From assembly GCF_002234675.1 (NCBI RefSeq), contig NC_019868.2, positions 3,698,909-3,762,908 on the forward strand: a DNA stretch of 64,000 bases. The letters are read 5' to 3'. The DNA comes from Oryzias latipes (lineage: Eukaryota > Chordata > Actinopteri > Beloniformes > Adrianichthyidae). A program made the translations under genes and the position numbers. Under the pieces are notes generated by a model, which was given only the letters and a program-made list of their open reading frames with translations, was not told the DNA's origin and searched no databases. Below, piece after piece: positions 23,001 through 34,077 of this stretch. Positions within the stretch are counted from its first letter, which is position 1. Each line of letters starts with the position of its first letter.

Positions 23001-23580
23001 GTTCTGGACCCAACCCTGTACTTTATCCTGACTGGAAGGGTCTCCACATGGAGACCCAGACTTGGGGCCCCCATTGTGGCTACATAGTTAGGGGCAGTAG
23101 CATGAAGTGGGATTTTTGATCACCGCGGTGATGAAGCAGCAGGAGTCGCGGTGTTGAGGTTAACAGTTTTGCAGTCACCACTTACCCGATGGGCGAGGCC
23201 AAGCAAGGTCACCTGCTGATCTCTGATTCTGGACCTGAGTCTGCAGCTCACTTCCTGCTCAGCCAGAGCAGCTTTTTTCTGCATCTGAGCGTTTCTCCTA
23301 ACTAAAGACAGAGGTTTTCTTTTGCCTTACAGATTCTGTGTAGCTCAGGAGTGCCAGACCAGAGCAGACAGATCTCTGAAGCTTTCCTGCAGACAGACGC
23401 TCTTACCTGGAAGCGCTCAGAGACGTAGAGTCTCTTCAGAGCCTCCCTGAAGGTCAGAGATGTTGGGAAGAGTCCTGAAGCTGGACTCAGATCTTCGCTG
23501 ACTGCATGCAGCTCCTCATCCTCCCACACCGTATGATGCTTGTCCCCCACCGTGCTGAAATGCTTCAGGTATCTGGACAT
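20098..23580 (-). CDS. hvcn1: hvcn1: voltage-gated proton channel Hv1, 5 coding exons
   Basis: Coding exons in transcript order, 23580-23407, 21489-21385, 21319-21088, 20978-20866 and 20154-20098, join in frame into 226 residues. Family knowledge: Hv1 is a dimeric membrane channel made of a lone voltage-sensor domain that carries H+ out of cells, notably in phagocytes and sperm. Visible marks are S1 with VCLVILDACFVLAELLIDL, whose Asp68 corresponds to the selectivity Asp112 of human Hv1; S2 starting VFHYLSL; S3 with FILDIVFIF; S4 with LLILLRLWRVARIING, carrying Arg161, Arg164 and Arg167; and a C-terminal coiled coil ending KENQIDF. His96 matches the zinc ligand His140, but the position of His193 is Asp149, with His147 two residues before it. 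The N-terminus is short (human has 273 residues). A 5' UTR acceptor is likely at 23622-23627. A minus-strand AATAAA lies at 19448-19453. Confidence 0.95.
20296..20502. mobile_element. Small TA-flanked MITE, copy 2, uninterrupted
   Basis: This 207-bp element, flanked by TA on both sides (20294-20295 and 20503-20504), is the reverse complement of the outer part of 18430-19349. It lies in the last intron of hvcn1, between the coding exons at 20098-20154 and 20866-20978. Confidence 0.9.
22235..22885 (+). repeat. Degenerate 'TAATCTACTGCAGG' tandem array in hvcn1 intron 1
   Basis: Some forty loose repeats of a unit of about 14-17 bases, near TAATCTACTGCAGG or TAATCTGATGCAAG, fill this 650-base stretch. 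Spacing and sequence vary widely, so it is old or poorly homogenised. A second array with the same unit in reverse complement fills 34860-35605. Confidence 0.8.
22905..23095 (+). repeat. Fish interspersed repeat with 'GGGGTCGCCACAGCG' core
   Basis: The stretch reads TTTCAGCATATCCCTGCAGG, GGTCGCCACAGCGATTC and later a proline/threonine-like CTGGACCCAACCCTGTA. I recognise this as a common fish interspersed repeat. Its class (SINE-like or LINE fragment) is not decidable here. It directly follows the degenerate array in hvcn1 intron 1. Confidence 0.5.
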
Positions 23581-23849
23581 GGCAGCAGGCTGGAGATGGC
23601 TGGCTCAGGAGTTGACAGACCCTGCAGGGCGAGAGCAGAGATGGTCTGAGCAGATCAGGTCCTCCACGCCGCAATCTGACACCAGCCTCGTTTCTTCACG
23701 TGTTGGACAATCACAGACACTTCTGCTTCTGGAAGTTTCAACATCTTCTGAGGAAAAAAAAGAGGAACACCCCCACAACCACCAGCACCCCTGAGGAGCG
23801 CGCCTTTCCCTCATAAACAAGGCGCAGACTCAGACCAGGGCTGCGGCCC

Positions 23850-24250
23850 GGACCTGAAACTTTTCCGCCCAATCGAGTTTAAAGTTCTGAAAACCCCGTC
23901 AAAAAGTTTAACAAACAATCTAACAGAGAGCAGACACCGAGGGAAACCAAGCAGAGCTTGTTCCAGCTGCAGCCCCAGGAGATCGAGAGACCGAGAGAAG
24001 TGGAAGGAAAACCGCAAAAAGTCTGGAGAACGGGACAAAACCCACCAGCGTGGAGTGGACCCACGAGAACCGTCGAGCTTCAGATTCCACCCGGAGTCCA
24101 GAGGAATGGAGGACAGAGTGCGGCGTCCGCGGGAACTCGTGATGAAAACATCCGTTTCTGCAGCGACGCGTTTCCCTGACCCTGCGCGTCTGCGCCGTTC
24201 CGCTGCGCCACGCCGCTCTGCCGCTCTGCCGCTGCGGACTGGAAGATAAC
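23850..24250 (-). promoter_or_regulatory. hvcn1: Probable hvcn1 promoter and untranslated first exon region
   Basis: GC content and CpG count rise here, peaking at about 24170-24240, just upstream of the hvcn1 ATG exon on the minus strand. The ATG exon has a good acceptor at 23622-23627, so an untranslated exon farther upstream is expected, and this is the likeliest place. The start site itself is not determined. Confidence 0.5.
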
Positions 24251-24399
24251 AGAACCCAGAGGAATCAGTCCAGAGGTGGAAAACGGCAGAACTCGTGACA
24301 GAGCTTCATCTTTTGCGGGATCATTGTGCTTTGCAGAGATTTACTCATCGGAATCAGACTGGATCCATTTGGTCTCCAGTTACTGTGAGAAATGATGGT

Positions 24400-25012
24400 T
24401 CTTTTCAACAATGATTCGATTTGATATGTATGGTTGCAGATTCGATTCACTTTCAATACTGGTTCATTTGAACGATCCGATTCACTGACCTCAAATGGAT
24501 CCAGAACATCTTTATCTAAAACTTCCACCAGTGTGACTCACAGAGAAATTCCTGCTACTGAACAGTGAAGTTTTCCAGATTCTTGGATTTCTTCCAGATC
24601 ATCAAGTGGAAATGAAATCTGTGTCCAAACAAACAAACAGGTAAACTAGAATGAATGTCAAATCCATTCACGTTAGTTTCCTAAAGTTCAGTCCACTGAT
24701 GTTTTTCCACATTCAAAGAATCCAAAGGGAACAATCTTAGAACATTCTAGACATTGGATGGTCACATGACTTTATTCAAAGTGTTTCCACACATTGAACT
24801 GTGATGATGGACTGATCATTTCTTGATGACATCACGTGTGTGTGTCTGCTGTGACGCTTTTGGTCATTTTTACATTAGAGTAAAATAAACCTACTGTCCC
24901 TCAATCCAAATGTTATTTTCCAAGATCGATTCATTTATCGAATGATCTAATCCTACAAATTTTTTGGTCGATTCAATTCTGCCTCAGACAGATCAATGTG
25001 GTTGAATCCTAG
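24400..25012 (+). repeat. Interspersed repeat, copy A (uninterrupted)
   Basis: This stretch aligns with 42846-43770: shared blocks include CTCACAGAGAAATTCCTGCT, ATTTCTTCCAGATCATCAAG and ATCCATTCACGTTAGTTTCC. It ends in the sequence TTTGGTCGATTCAATTCTGC, which recurs in reverse at 57018-57068. The family is not known to me; ends rich in ATCGATT suggest a DNA element. Confidence 0.65.
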
Positions 25013-25113
25013 GCATAGAAAACGATTAACTGAAGGTAATTTCAGATACTTATGGAAAGACGTTAAAGCACTCCCACCACCTCTCAAAGGCTTGGAGAGA
25101 GAAGCCCCTTTGC

Positions 25114-25770
25114 TGCAGTCTGTAGACCGAGGCGTGCCGTAATGTGGGCGGAGTTAAAGGCTTTGAGGCACGCCCACAGCATGTGATTTTTCATCACAGT
25201 TTCTTCAGTCAGTAATGATCTGCTCTGTTAAGAAGATTCTCTACGTTCTCAGGTGCAGGTTGATTGTGGAACCGGTTCTAGATCATGGAATTGTTTTCTG
25301 GTGTGTTCGTTCTCTCAGCAGAAGCAGACAAAACAGAGGTGAAAAAAAGAGAAGTGCATTCTCTAGTCTAGTGCAAAATATGAGATACATTAATATGAGA
25401 TAAGAGCCGTTTATTTTGTGATCCACACATCACAGTTTCATTCAGTCTGCCTTTCTTGTTCTTGTAGCAATAAATAAAAATGGCTGTGGGTTTAAAAAAA
25501 ACCTCTTAAAGCAGGAGTGTAGGCTGCTTATCCTAAAATCAAAATAATGAATCTTTTAATGAATTAAAAAAAATGTAAACGATGAGCCTTTACTTTTTTA
25601 ATCTCAGAATACACTCCTGAATCCGGAAGGAGGCAATATTGCATTTGGAAACTTGTAACATGCAAAGAAAAATATGGCAATTGCGGTGACAAAGAAGAAT
25701 TGCATTCAGTGGGCGGAGCGGAACATGTTTAACTCCGCCCACGCTTAACCACGCCTCAGTCTGCACAGTG
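25114..25770. mobile_element. MITE-like element with imperfect 45-bp terminal inverted repeats
   Basis: The left end (CTGCAGTCTGTAGACCGAGG, then GTGGGCGGAGTTAAA) is mirrored at the right end (TTTAACTCCGCCCACGCTTA, then CCTCAGTCTGCA). The arms match imperfectly over about 45 bases around a 560-bp AT-rich centre with no recognisable protein. Target duplications are not clear. Confidence 0.6.
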
Positions 25771-25982
25771 CAGCCAGGGGCAGTTGGAGAAACTTGTGAC
25801 TTTTCCAGCTTCTTCTTTTCTCAATGCTGGAATGATCAGCCTGCATGTTTGTCGTACAACAGACATTCCTCTCATTTTATATTGCCTCTTCGGTGATTCA
25901 ACCGGTCACAGCTTACGGTTGTTCTCACTGAATGATTCTGCTGTAGGTTTTTCTCTATTTCCATATAAAGAGTTTTTCTCTC

Positions 25983-26200
25983 CATCCATCCATCTTCAGA
26001 ACTCGCTAACTCCCTTTTGGGGTCGAGGGGTAACTGGAGCCAACCCAGCTACTGTTAGCTGAAGGCGGGGTACACCCTGGAGAGATGGCCAGTCTGTTGC
26101 AGGGGCATAAAATCACCGCACAATCACATCCACACTTAAGGCCAATGTAGTCACCAATTAAAACATGACTGTGTGGGCAGCAGTCTAAGCAAAGACCCAG
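25983..26200 (+). repeat. Fish 'ccatccatcttc...ggggtcg' interspersed repeat
   Basis: The stretch begins CCATCCATCCATCTTCAGAA, continues TTTTGGGGTCGAGGGGTAAC and GGCGGGGTACACCCTGGA, and ends with GTCACCAATTAA. This wording is widespread in fish genomes; the class is unsettled to me. It carries no coding capacity. Confidence 0.6.
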
Positions 26201-26689
26201 ATTTCTTCTTAATTCCTAGTTTAATGAAAATGTTAGCGGCTCTCAGATAAACTATAATAAACACAAGAAACTGAATACATTTTATTTAATGTTTGTCTTA
26301 ATGCTGAAAATGGGAACTGATGTTTTTAAAAGAGCTGCAGATTCAGAAATAAGCAAACCACATAATCCGAGTAGCCTAAATTAGAATAGAATGTACAAGG
26401 ACAGCATAATCTGTGACTAGAAGTTCTGTGCATAAAAGTCATGAACAGAACCAGTACCAGTGACATTTCTAGAAACGGGTTTCAATATGAACCAAACTGC
26501 TGCTGTGGTTGCAGAGACCTGATGAGCCTTAGAAGGGGCCCCGGACCCCATTTCCCTGGAACACCTCCCACAGAGGATCAGGAGACACAAGTTCAAACAC
26601 TTCCTTCATGCTTCTGTTGAGGTTCTCTTTGGGAGTGATGAGGATGGGTAGGATCAGGAATGAACCCATCAGAGATCATGGTAGATTTT

Positions 26690-26830
26690 TTAAAGATAAA
26701 TACAGACTGAGATAGTTTGCACATGTTGAGAGAAGGACTAGTGATGATGTTGGTTATAGAGGAAGACCAAAGAGGAGGTTCATGGATGTAGAGGAGGAGG
26801 ACATGAGAGAAGTTGGAGTAAGTGAGGAGA
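26690..26830 (+). mobile_element. LINE ORF2 C-terminal fragment
   Basis: Plus-strand codons read FAHVERRTSDDVGYRGRPKR and then RFMDVEEEDMREVGV. This resembles the C-terminal 'WFGHV..R..GRPKRRF' region that follows reverse transcriptase in some non-LTR retrotransposons. Only this short stretch remains. Confidence 0.6.
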
Positions 26831-26839
26831 ATTCACTGA

Positions 26840-28130
26840 ATCAACCTGTTTGTGCAAGTTCCTCCTTACAGCTGATGTAGAAACATCTGACTTTCTTTAA
26901 AAGGGAACTTGAATTTCAGGCACAGACAAACTTTGTAGAAATTCCTTTACCATTAGACAATAACCTGGTTGCTATGACACCAGCAGCTCTATTCTTCAGC
27001 CAAACACCAACAGAACCAGAACTCAGCATTTGATCACACCTTTAAAGTTTATTTACTTTATAACGGCCTGCTATTGTCACAGACGTGTTGGCAAGCCGTC
27101 ATTTCCCTCTTTCTGCCCTTTAAAGCCTTTTGAAAGTTGACCAGAGTTCCTGGATGCAGCCAAGTCTTTTTAAAAGGACAGCATGTGGTCTCCTCCTCCT
27201 GGTGCAACATGCTCTCTCTGGTTTGGATGGCTTTATTGATACAGGAAGGATGAATCAGACATGTAAGTGTCTTTAACACATTTGAAATACCTTTGTGACT
27301 CCAGGAAATACCTAGGCAGGGTTGTTGTGTCCTGGATAATAGGTCATCTGCCTGAGACCCCAGTTTGTGAGACAGAAGACATCTCAGTCTGCTGTGATCA
27401 GAAGACACTGGAGCAGATCGGGGGACTGTCCTTTCTCCATTACTGCAGCAGGAAAGGACAGAGATAGAGTAGGGGACGCCCAGACAACTTTGTAGAGCAG
27501 TGCTCCAGAAACCATCAGCTCAACATCACAAAAAAAACAAATGGAACAGGTTTCAGGAAAAAATAAAACTGAACTTTTTACCAAAGATTAGGACATTGAG
27601 GTTCATGGAAGATTGCAAGTATGTGGCTTTTGACTTCAGACTGACCCACATCTCAACATTAATGCTGTGTGAGGAAGGGACTGAGCAGAGTGAGCTCAGA
27701 TCCAAAAATGTTTACAGCAAGAAGCTCCAAATATACCACTCACACTAAGTTGAGGATATTGTGAAACTCTGAGTGGATTTCACAAACAGTGTTTGTTTCA
27801 CTTCATAGATTTTCAGGATAGGGGTGATGGAGAAACTTTATCCAGTGTTTTCCTCATGATGGTCTCACTGCTTTCAGTGTGTTTCACTTATTGGAGCCAG
27901 AACCAAACTATTCTAAAAGAAGAACTTTTTTAATGCTGCATCAATGTCAACATTCTGTGGGGATAAAAAGCTGATTTAGCCAGTCAGTCATTCCAAGTTC
28001 ATCATTCAAACAGCCATGAACACATGACATCCCTTAACGAACAAGCAGCACCACCTGGTCATAGCACCTTCAGGTTGGTAGCAGGCAGTCAGATGTTGCA
28101 GATGAACTTGGTGACTCCACTGCTTTAACT
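26840..28130. other. Intergenic stretch, nothing identified
   Basis: There are short open frames, for example on the minus strand at 27058-27408, but none resembles a family that I know, and none has a supporting neighbour or convincing splice partners. I report no gene here. Confidence 0.5.
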
Positions 28131-28261
28131 GGAATGACAGGCGACTGTTGCAGGTGACTCCACTGACACCAAGACACTGCCGTGAACGTTTGCAGTAGAA
28201 ACAAGACCATGTGACTTGGACAATGCAGGTCTACCTCCCTGTTCACCTATAAATGTTTGTT

Positions 28262-28665
28262 CACCTTGCACAGAAATGATGGTCGTCAGCGATGCTGGAA
28301 AAGGCGAGGTGAGCGATACGCCGAGGTCAATGTGGTCCCCGGGTTTGCTTTGGTGGAGCAACAGTCTGGACAGACATCAGCAGTCAGAGCATTTGATTAT
28401 TGTAGATGTTCCATCACTGCAGGTTCTTACCTCAGAGACATCATAGAACCATCACCATCCCCCAATTCCACCAGAACATCCCAACTTTCTGTTCATGGAT
28501 GACAACGCTCCACCACACAATTGTCACAGCTGGACTTCAGGAAGTGGGAGTGGCTATCATGGTTTGGTCATCAATGACCCTTGACCTGAACCCCATAGAG
28601 CAGGTCTGGGACAGCAGAAACAGAGACTGGATGGGACTGCACCCCCACCTGACCTAACAGAACCG
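28262..28665 (+). mobile_element. Tc1-like transposase relic (family 1)
   Basis: Plus-strand codons in shifting frames follow the C-terminal half of a Tc1-like transposase: RRGERYAEVNVVPGF, then FCSWMTTLHHTIVTAGLQ (the usual FMQDNAPCH region) and MTLDLNPIEQVWDS (the DLNPIEHLW motif before the last catalytic acidic residue). Several stops and frame changes show it is long dead. Confidence 0.75.
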
Positions 28666-28869
28666 CATGTAGGACTCTTCTACAGGTGGGACATGCAGTT
28701 CTGCTAGGTCTTATTAGCCAATTAGCCGGTGGTGGCAGGTGGGTAAAGTACAATCCTGCATGTAGAACCTGTAGAAGAGTGGAACACCTGAGAACAGCAT
28801 CAATAGTTAGTGAGGAGCATCCGTTGCAGACAGAATCAGTTATTGTCATATGGGGTGATCTTTGTCTTA

Positions 28870-31800
28870 ATTTGGGGGTAATAAATGTGAAACTAATAAA
28901 AAAAATTGTTCTTGTTTATAATTCATAACAAAGGAACCTTTTACATATTTCAGTGAAATTCATCCCAAACAAGGGATGTTCTCATGGAAATATCTCAAAC
29001 TTGTCTAATAACCTGCTGTGGCCTGCAGGGGGAGCAGCTGAGCCAAGAAAACAAAATCAAGTACTCAAGCAGAACAAATGAGACGGACAAGAATTTTGAT
29101 CAATTGTGGAAATTTCATTCCACAACTGCAGAGAAAGAGCTCATTCTTGAAGCAAAGAATCCTTTCATTGCATTCTTTAACAGATATACAACAACCTGGA
29201 TCCATGAGAAGCTCTGCTCTGGTTCTCCTGCTGGTGTAGTTTTATTCTTACAGCCGAAACATACGAGGTTTCTTAAGAATTATAGACATTTAGGTTTGTT
29301 CTGAAATTGTCAGGATCACAGATTCAAACTTTCAGCTCCTCCCCTGAAGACCTTCAACTAAAACCGGCGTTCAAGCTTCGCTCACAGACAAGTACCGCTG
29401 TACGATGGGGAGGTAGAGGTCAAGATTAGGTGGCGCTGCCCGATTTCAGAAAATTGTTGGCATAGTCATGAATGCAGACGGCAGCAGTGAGGCAGCCGGA
29501 TCGGGCAGCAGCTCTGACTGGATGGTGTGAATTTCACCAGACAGGCCGCCCGAGGCAATGTTGCACACACCCTTGCGCAATCGCACAGTGTGCACGGTCT
29601 CCGTACACAATGAAATTACATGCTACTTTAACACAATCCTATATACTTCAAACTCAGAGAAGCGATAAAACCAAATGGCTCATTAACATGAATGGGAATG
29701 GACTCTCCAAGGGAACCATTTATTTCCTTTTTTCTCTCCCCAGTTTCTCACGTTTTGCTCTGCGTGGCGTGCAAAAACGTGACCTGCCGAATACGCTGAT
29801 GAACTGGCATTTAAAATCGCCATGCGGTGGCATTCTGGCATGCGACTGTTGCTCAAGTATGATGAAAATCATAAACAGGATTTCAGAAACGTGTCAGAAA
29901 AATGATAAGAACCAAAAAGTATTAATTTAAAACAGTTTATTTTCACCAAAAAACAAACATTTACAGGAAAACTGAAGAAAACAAAAATGGGACTAATTGA
30001 AATTCTTGTTTTGATTGAAGAGCAGCTCCACCGGTTGAAGGTCCAAAGCTTCCACTGCAAACACACAGCTGTTAGAGCTCGCCCCCCCACACTTCAGGCT
30101 GACGTGTTTCAGGTCTTCAGTCAGGTTTGGTAAACGAGCGTCACTCAAACCTGTGCCAAAGTCCTGACTTTATCTGCCAATCCTTTGATTCCACAGCAGA
30201 GGGGGGGTCTCTGCCATGGCAGTACTTGATTGGGTTCAGAGTACTACACCACTTCTGCAAACGCTCACCTGTGCAGATACTGCCCCCTGCAGGTCAGAAG
30301 CTCCTGGTGAACAGATGCCCCCGAGAGGCTCCTCCCTCTGAAACAGACAAGTTTTACACCTTTATCCTCAAGCATTCATACTCTTTAAATTCAAAATCAA
30401 TAATCAAAATTGTCAGCATTTTGGTAGCAATTTTTTTGTAAACGATATTTGATTGCTCTGCTTACAGTCAGACCTGGAGTTGAGTTTCCATCAATGATCT
30501 CAATCATACCAGTGACTCACTGAGCAGCATCGCACACCACAAAGAGGCCCAGCAGGTGATTGAACCAGCAGCCACAGGTGATGTGGAGCGTCAGGTACCA
30601 TGAGAGCAGAGTGACGTGTGCAGCTCTGCTGCATCTGAACTGCAGTGGATCAGGACAGACCTGACAGACCTGCGTTCTGCAGCACCTCGCAGACATGCTC
30701 TAGAACCGAGCATGCATCGAGGCGCCCGCAGAACTTCCTCTACCAGCCCTGTAACACTGACGGACACCAGTCTGCCAGCTGACTGAGGACTGGGTTACCG
30801 CATCACCTCCTGTCCATAGCTGGACGAGTATATATTGAACTGAAGGATACCAACTACAAGACTTACAGTGTGTTGGTGTACGTGCATGACCCAGATAAAC
30901 CTCTAAATGTTTCTGCCAAACGGCAATCTCCCTTTCTAGGACTGGACTAATATTTAAAGTATTTAGAACACCCTGGTCTTTGTCTCACACTGTATTTTTG
31001 ACTTAATACTGTACATGAAACCAAGTAGTGCCAAACACGTGATAAACTGCATGCTGCTGCATGGTTAGTAGCGACACTGCGCATGCAGAAGACATTCAGG
31101 ATAAAACAAGTAAAGATAATAAAGAAAAGAAAAAACAAGTACAGATAATAATGACACGGTGGATCTGATTAAAATGTTAAAACACCGGTGTGTGTTTGAA
31201 CCAGAGCTGCGGTTTGTAAAGATGCAGAAATCAATAACTTTCTTCAGGCTGCAGCGTCCTGAACCCTTACACAACTCTGTATATGATAAACTCATTTAAG
31301 CCATTTGAACTAACCTTAGGAGTGTCAGCGAGATTCCCACGTGCCAAGAGGCCGCGCTGGTGAGCCGCGCCTCTATATAAACAGCGGCTTCTTCTTCGTG
31401 TGTCTTGTAGAAAGAGGCTGCAGGGAAAGAGACACTGTAGCGCCCCCTGCTGCCACGGAGGAAACGAGCTGGGACTTCAACCAGGGCTTCTCAACTCGCT
31501 GTAAAGCAAATGTGCGATCCTTCTGTGGGTGACTTGACAATCGACCCCTTTGCAGCAGTAGGATTCTAGTCAGAGTAAACTGACTTTGACTTTAAGCACC
31601 CTACAGCTTGGAACCCCTTGATTCACAACATCTCTCAAAGTTATGGTAACCACTGCTCCACCCTGCAGTTCTGCTGTTGAGACAATGAAACGTAAACACA
31701 TTACTGTTACCACTAGTACTAATCATAATAGTAAAGGAGCATTCATGCCAAATATGTGTTTTGGTCATTATTAATATGTCTAATTATCCTAAGTTTGATT

Positions 31801-31880
31801 AGTTACTGTATGAATGTATAACTGATGATTATATTGCTCTTGTGTATTATTTCTACTTAATTGCTTGAAATAAACCATTT
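28870..31880. other. Intergenic stretch, no gene supported
   Basis: The largest open frames (plus 28984-29304 and 29472-29930) match nothing that I recognise, and no exon structure joins them. The stretch probably contains further old repeats, for instance around 30500-30950, but I cannot assign them. The end at 31781-31905 is the uninterrupted copy of the LINE-like tail seen split at 2556-3215. Confidence 0.5.
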
Positions 31881-31905
31881 CAAATCAAACAAAAAAAATC
31901 ATAAC
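31781..31905 (+). repeat. LINE-like 3' tail, uninterrupted copy
   Basis: This copy runs TAATTATCCTAAGTTTGAT, ATGAATGTATAACTGATGAT and ATTGCTTGAAATAAACCATT without a break and ends in an A run. It serves as the empty-site reference for the insertion at 2641-3163. Confidence 0.7.
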
Positions 31906-33181
31906 TATCTCAATAAATCACTCACACTATATTTATTTATTTATTTATTTATTTATTTATGTATTTATTTTTTTATATTTCTAACACAAAAAATGAAAAC
32001 AAGCACAAAAGTTACAAATAGGCAGATTTTTTTCTTAAACCGTGTGCTACAAAAGGAGTGGGTAGAAGGAAACACCTTGTATGATCCCACACCTTTTTAC
32101 TACCCCTTATGCTGTGCATATTTCTATTTACAGTTTTTTCCCCTAATATGTTCAAAGCACCATCTGTATAGCACCTATGCAGAAGTGACATTTGCCTATG
32201 TGTTTTTATTCATCATCCCTTGTACACTTCCATCAGTGACATCTTGTAGGTTTTTTTTGAATGCATGTAAACTTTTGGTTTGTTTAAATCTTTGTGCAAC
32301 CCGTTCCAGAAATCCACACCACAAACTGATGCTTTTTGAAGTTCAGCTGATTTCTTAAATTGTTACTCCCATCTCTGTCTTTGAACATTTGCTGTGTGTT
32401 TACTGGACGTAAGTTATTTCTTGCTTTATACATGATGAGTGCTGTTTTAAGTCTCGCTAGTTCCCATAATTTCAATGAACAAAACTTACAAAGTAGTGCG
32501 TTTGTATGCGTCCCATAATCCACACCATGAAAGATTAAAATAGCTTTTCTTTGTAAGACGTACAAACACTGTAGATTTGTTTATACGTAATTTCCCCAAA
32601 CTTCTACAATGTACTGTAAATATGGTAGTATTATGAATGAATACATTAGTAATCGTGCTTTGTGAGTGAGTGTATGACGCGTTTTTCCCAAAAATGCGAT
32701 GCTTTTAGCAAGTTTAGCTCTGACCTGCTTTATTTGTGGTTTCCAGCTTATCTTGTCGTCCATAATTACTCCAAGGAACTCAAATTCAGTCACTCTTTCC
32801 TGAACATGATTATCAATCACAACTTTTATTTCTAAATTGCAGGAATGTGGCAATTTCCAAAAATCATGAATTTAGTTTTTTTAATATTGAGTGAGAGTTT
32901 ATTTTTTTGATCAAACCCTTTTTTTAGTTTTTCTAATTCTGTATTTACGCTACTATTTTTACTTCACTGAGATTCTCCCCTGTACAGACTATACTTGTGT
33001 CGTCTGCATTTAAAAAGTATTTGGGTGTATTTAACACCATGTGTATGTCATTAATGTAAAGGTTGAACAGTGTTGGACCTAATATTGACCCTTGTGGTAC
33101 TCCACAGTTTAAATCTAGCAGGGATTATTTACAATCTTCCAGTTGGACAAACTGCTGCCTGTTTTGAATGTGGCTGTTTAA

Positions 33182-34077
33182 GATGTAGATTAAGATTAAG
33201 ATCAACTTTATTAATCCGTTTAGGGAAGATTCCAGTTGTAGTAGCAGCACCATAAAATAAAATAAATACAAAACATACAGGGAAGAAAAACATGCAGGCA
33301 AATATCTAAAAACTCTTATGGCAGCCAGATGAACTGTAGAGTCTGATGGCTGATTGCAGGAAGGACTTTCAGTATCGTTCCTTTGCATAGCGGGGGTGTA
33401 TTAGTCTGCTGCTAAAGCTGCTTCTCAGTTTGTCCACCACTTTGTAGAGAGGATGGGACGGATTGTCCATGATGGTCCCCAGTTTAGCCAGCAGTCTGTC
33501 CCCCACCACCTCTTCCAGATTGGCAAGCTTGAAGGCAATAACATTTTCCTTACCACAAAGGAAGGTCTGAGGGCAGGGATGTCTAGTTTAGTTTAGTCTG
33601 TTTAGGTAAAGTTTAGTATTATCCCATTGAATTCTATGCATTTATGATCCTTTTAATTGTATGTTTACCTCACAATTACCGGTACGAAGCCCATTGAGAC
33701 GACTGTTGTTGTGAATTTGGACTATAAAAATAAAATTGAATTGAATTGAAAAACAAACCATCCTTTTTTGATGTGTTTATTCGGTCTGTTGGCGTCCTTT
33801 GCTTTGATGCCAGCACACCTCAGTAAAGAAGATGGTGCTCGCCATGACAGACTCGTAAAACATGTGGAGCATCCTGCTGCAAACATTGACGGACCCGAGT
33901 CTTCTCAGGAAGTAAAGTCTACCCATGCCCTTCAGTGTTTGTGGACCATTCCAGTTTATTGTCCAGATGGACTCCCAGGAACTTGTAGGAAGAGACCATT
34001 TCTACATCCTTCCCACTGATGCAGCCTGGGGAGCGGAGGGATGTAGAAATGGTCTCGTCCTACAAGTTCATGGGTGT
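33182..34077 (-). mobile_element. LINE B: second LINE inserted into LINE A
   Basis: The flanks carry the 8-bp duplication CTGTTTAA (33174-33181 and 34078-34085). The minus-strand 3' end shows the tail pattern AATAAAGTTGATCTTAATC running into a TTAATC repeat. Its C-terminal RT frame reads LANLEEVVGDRLLAKLGTIM and then LYKVVDKLRSSFSSRLIHPR, and upstream SLLRCAGIKAKDANRPNK. It is 5'-truncated and broken by an inner insertion at about 33560-33760. Confidence 0.85.
33560..33760 (+). mobile_element. LINE C: LINE/SINE 3' end with (TTGAA)n tail, inserted into LINE B
   Basis: A plus-strand insertion interrupts LINE B between its LANLEEVV and AKDANRPNK codons. It ends GAGACGACTGTTGTTGTGAA and then ATAAAATTGAATTGAATTG, the usual 3' end of fish L2/Maui-like LINEs. 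It is the youngest of the three nested insertions by position. Confidence 0.7.
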
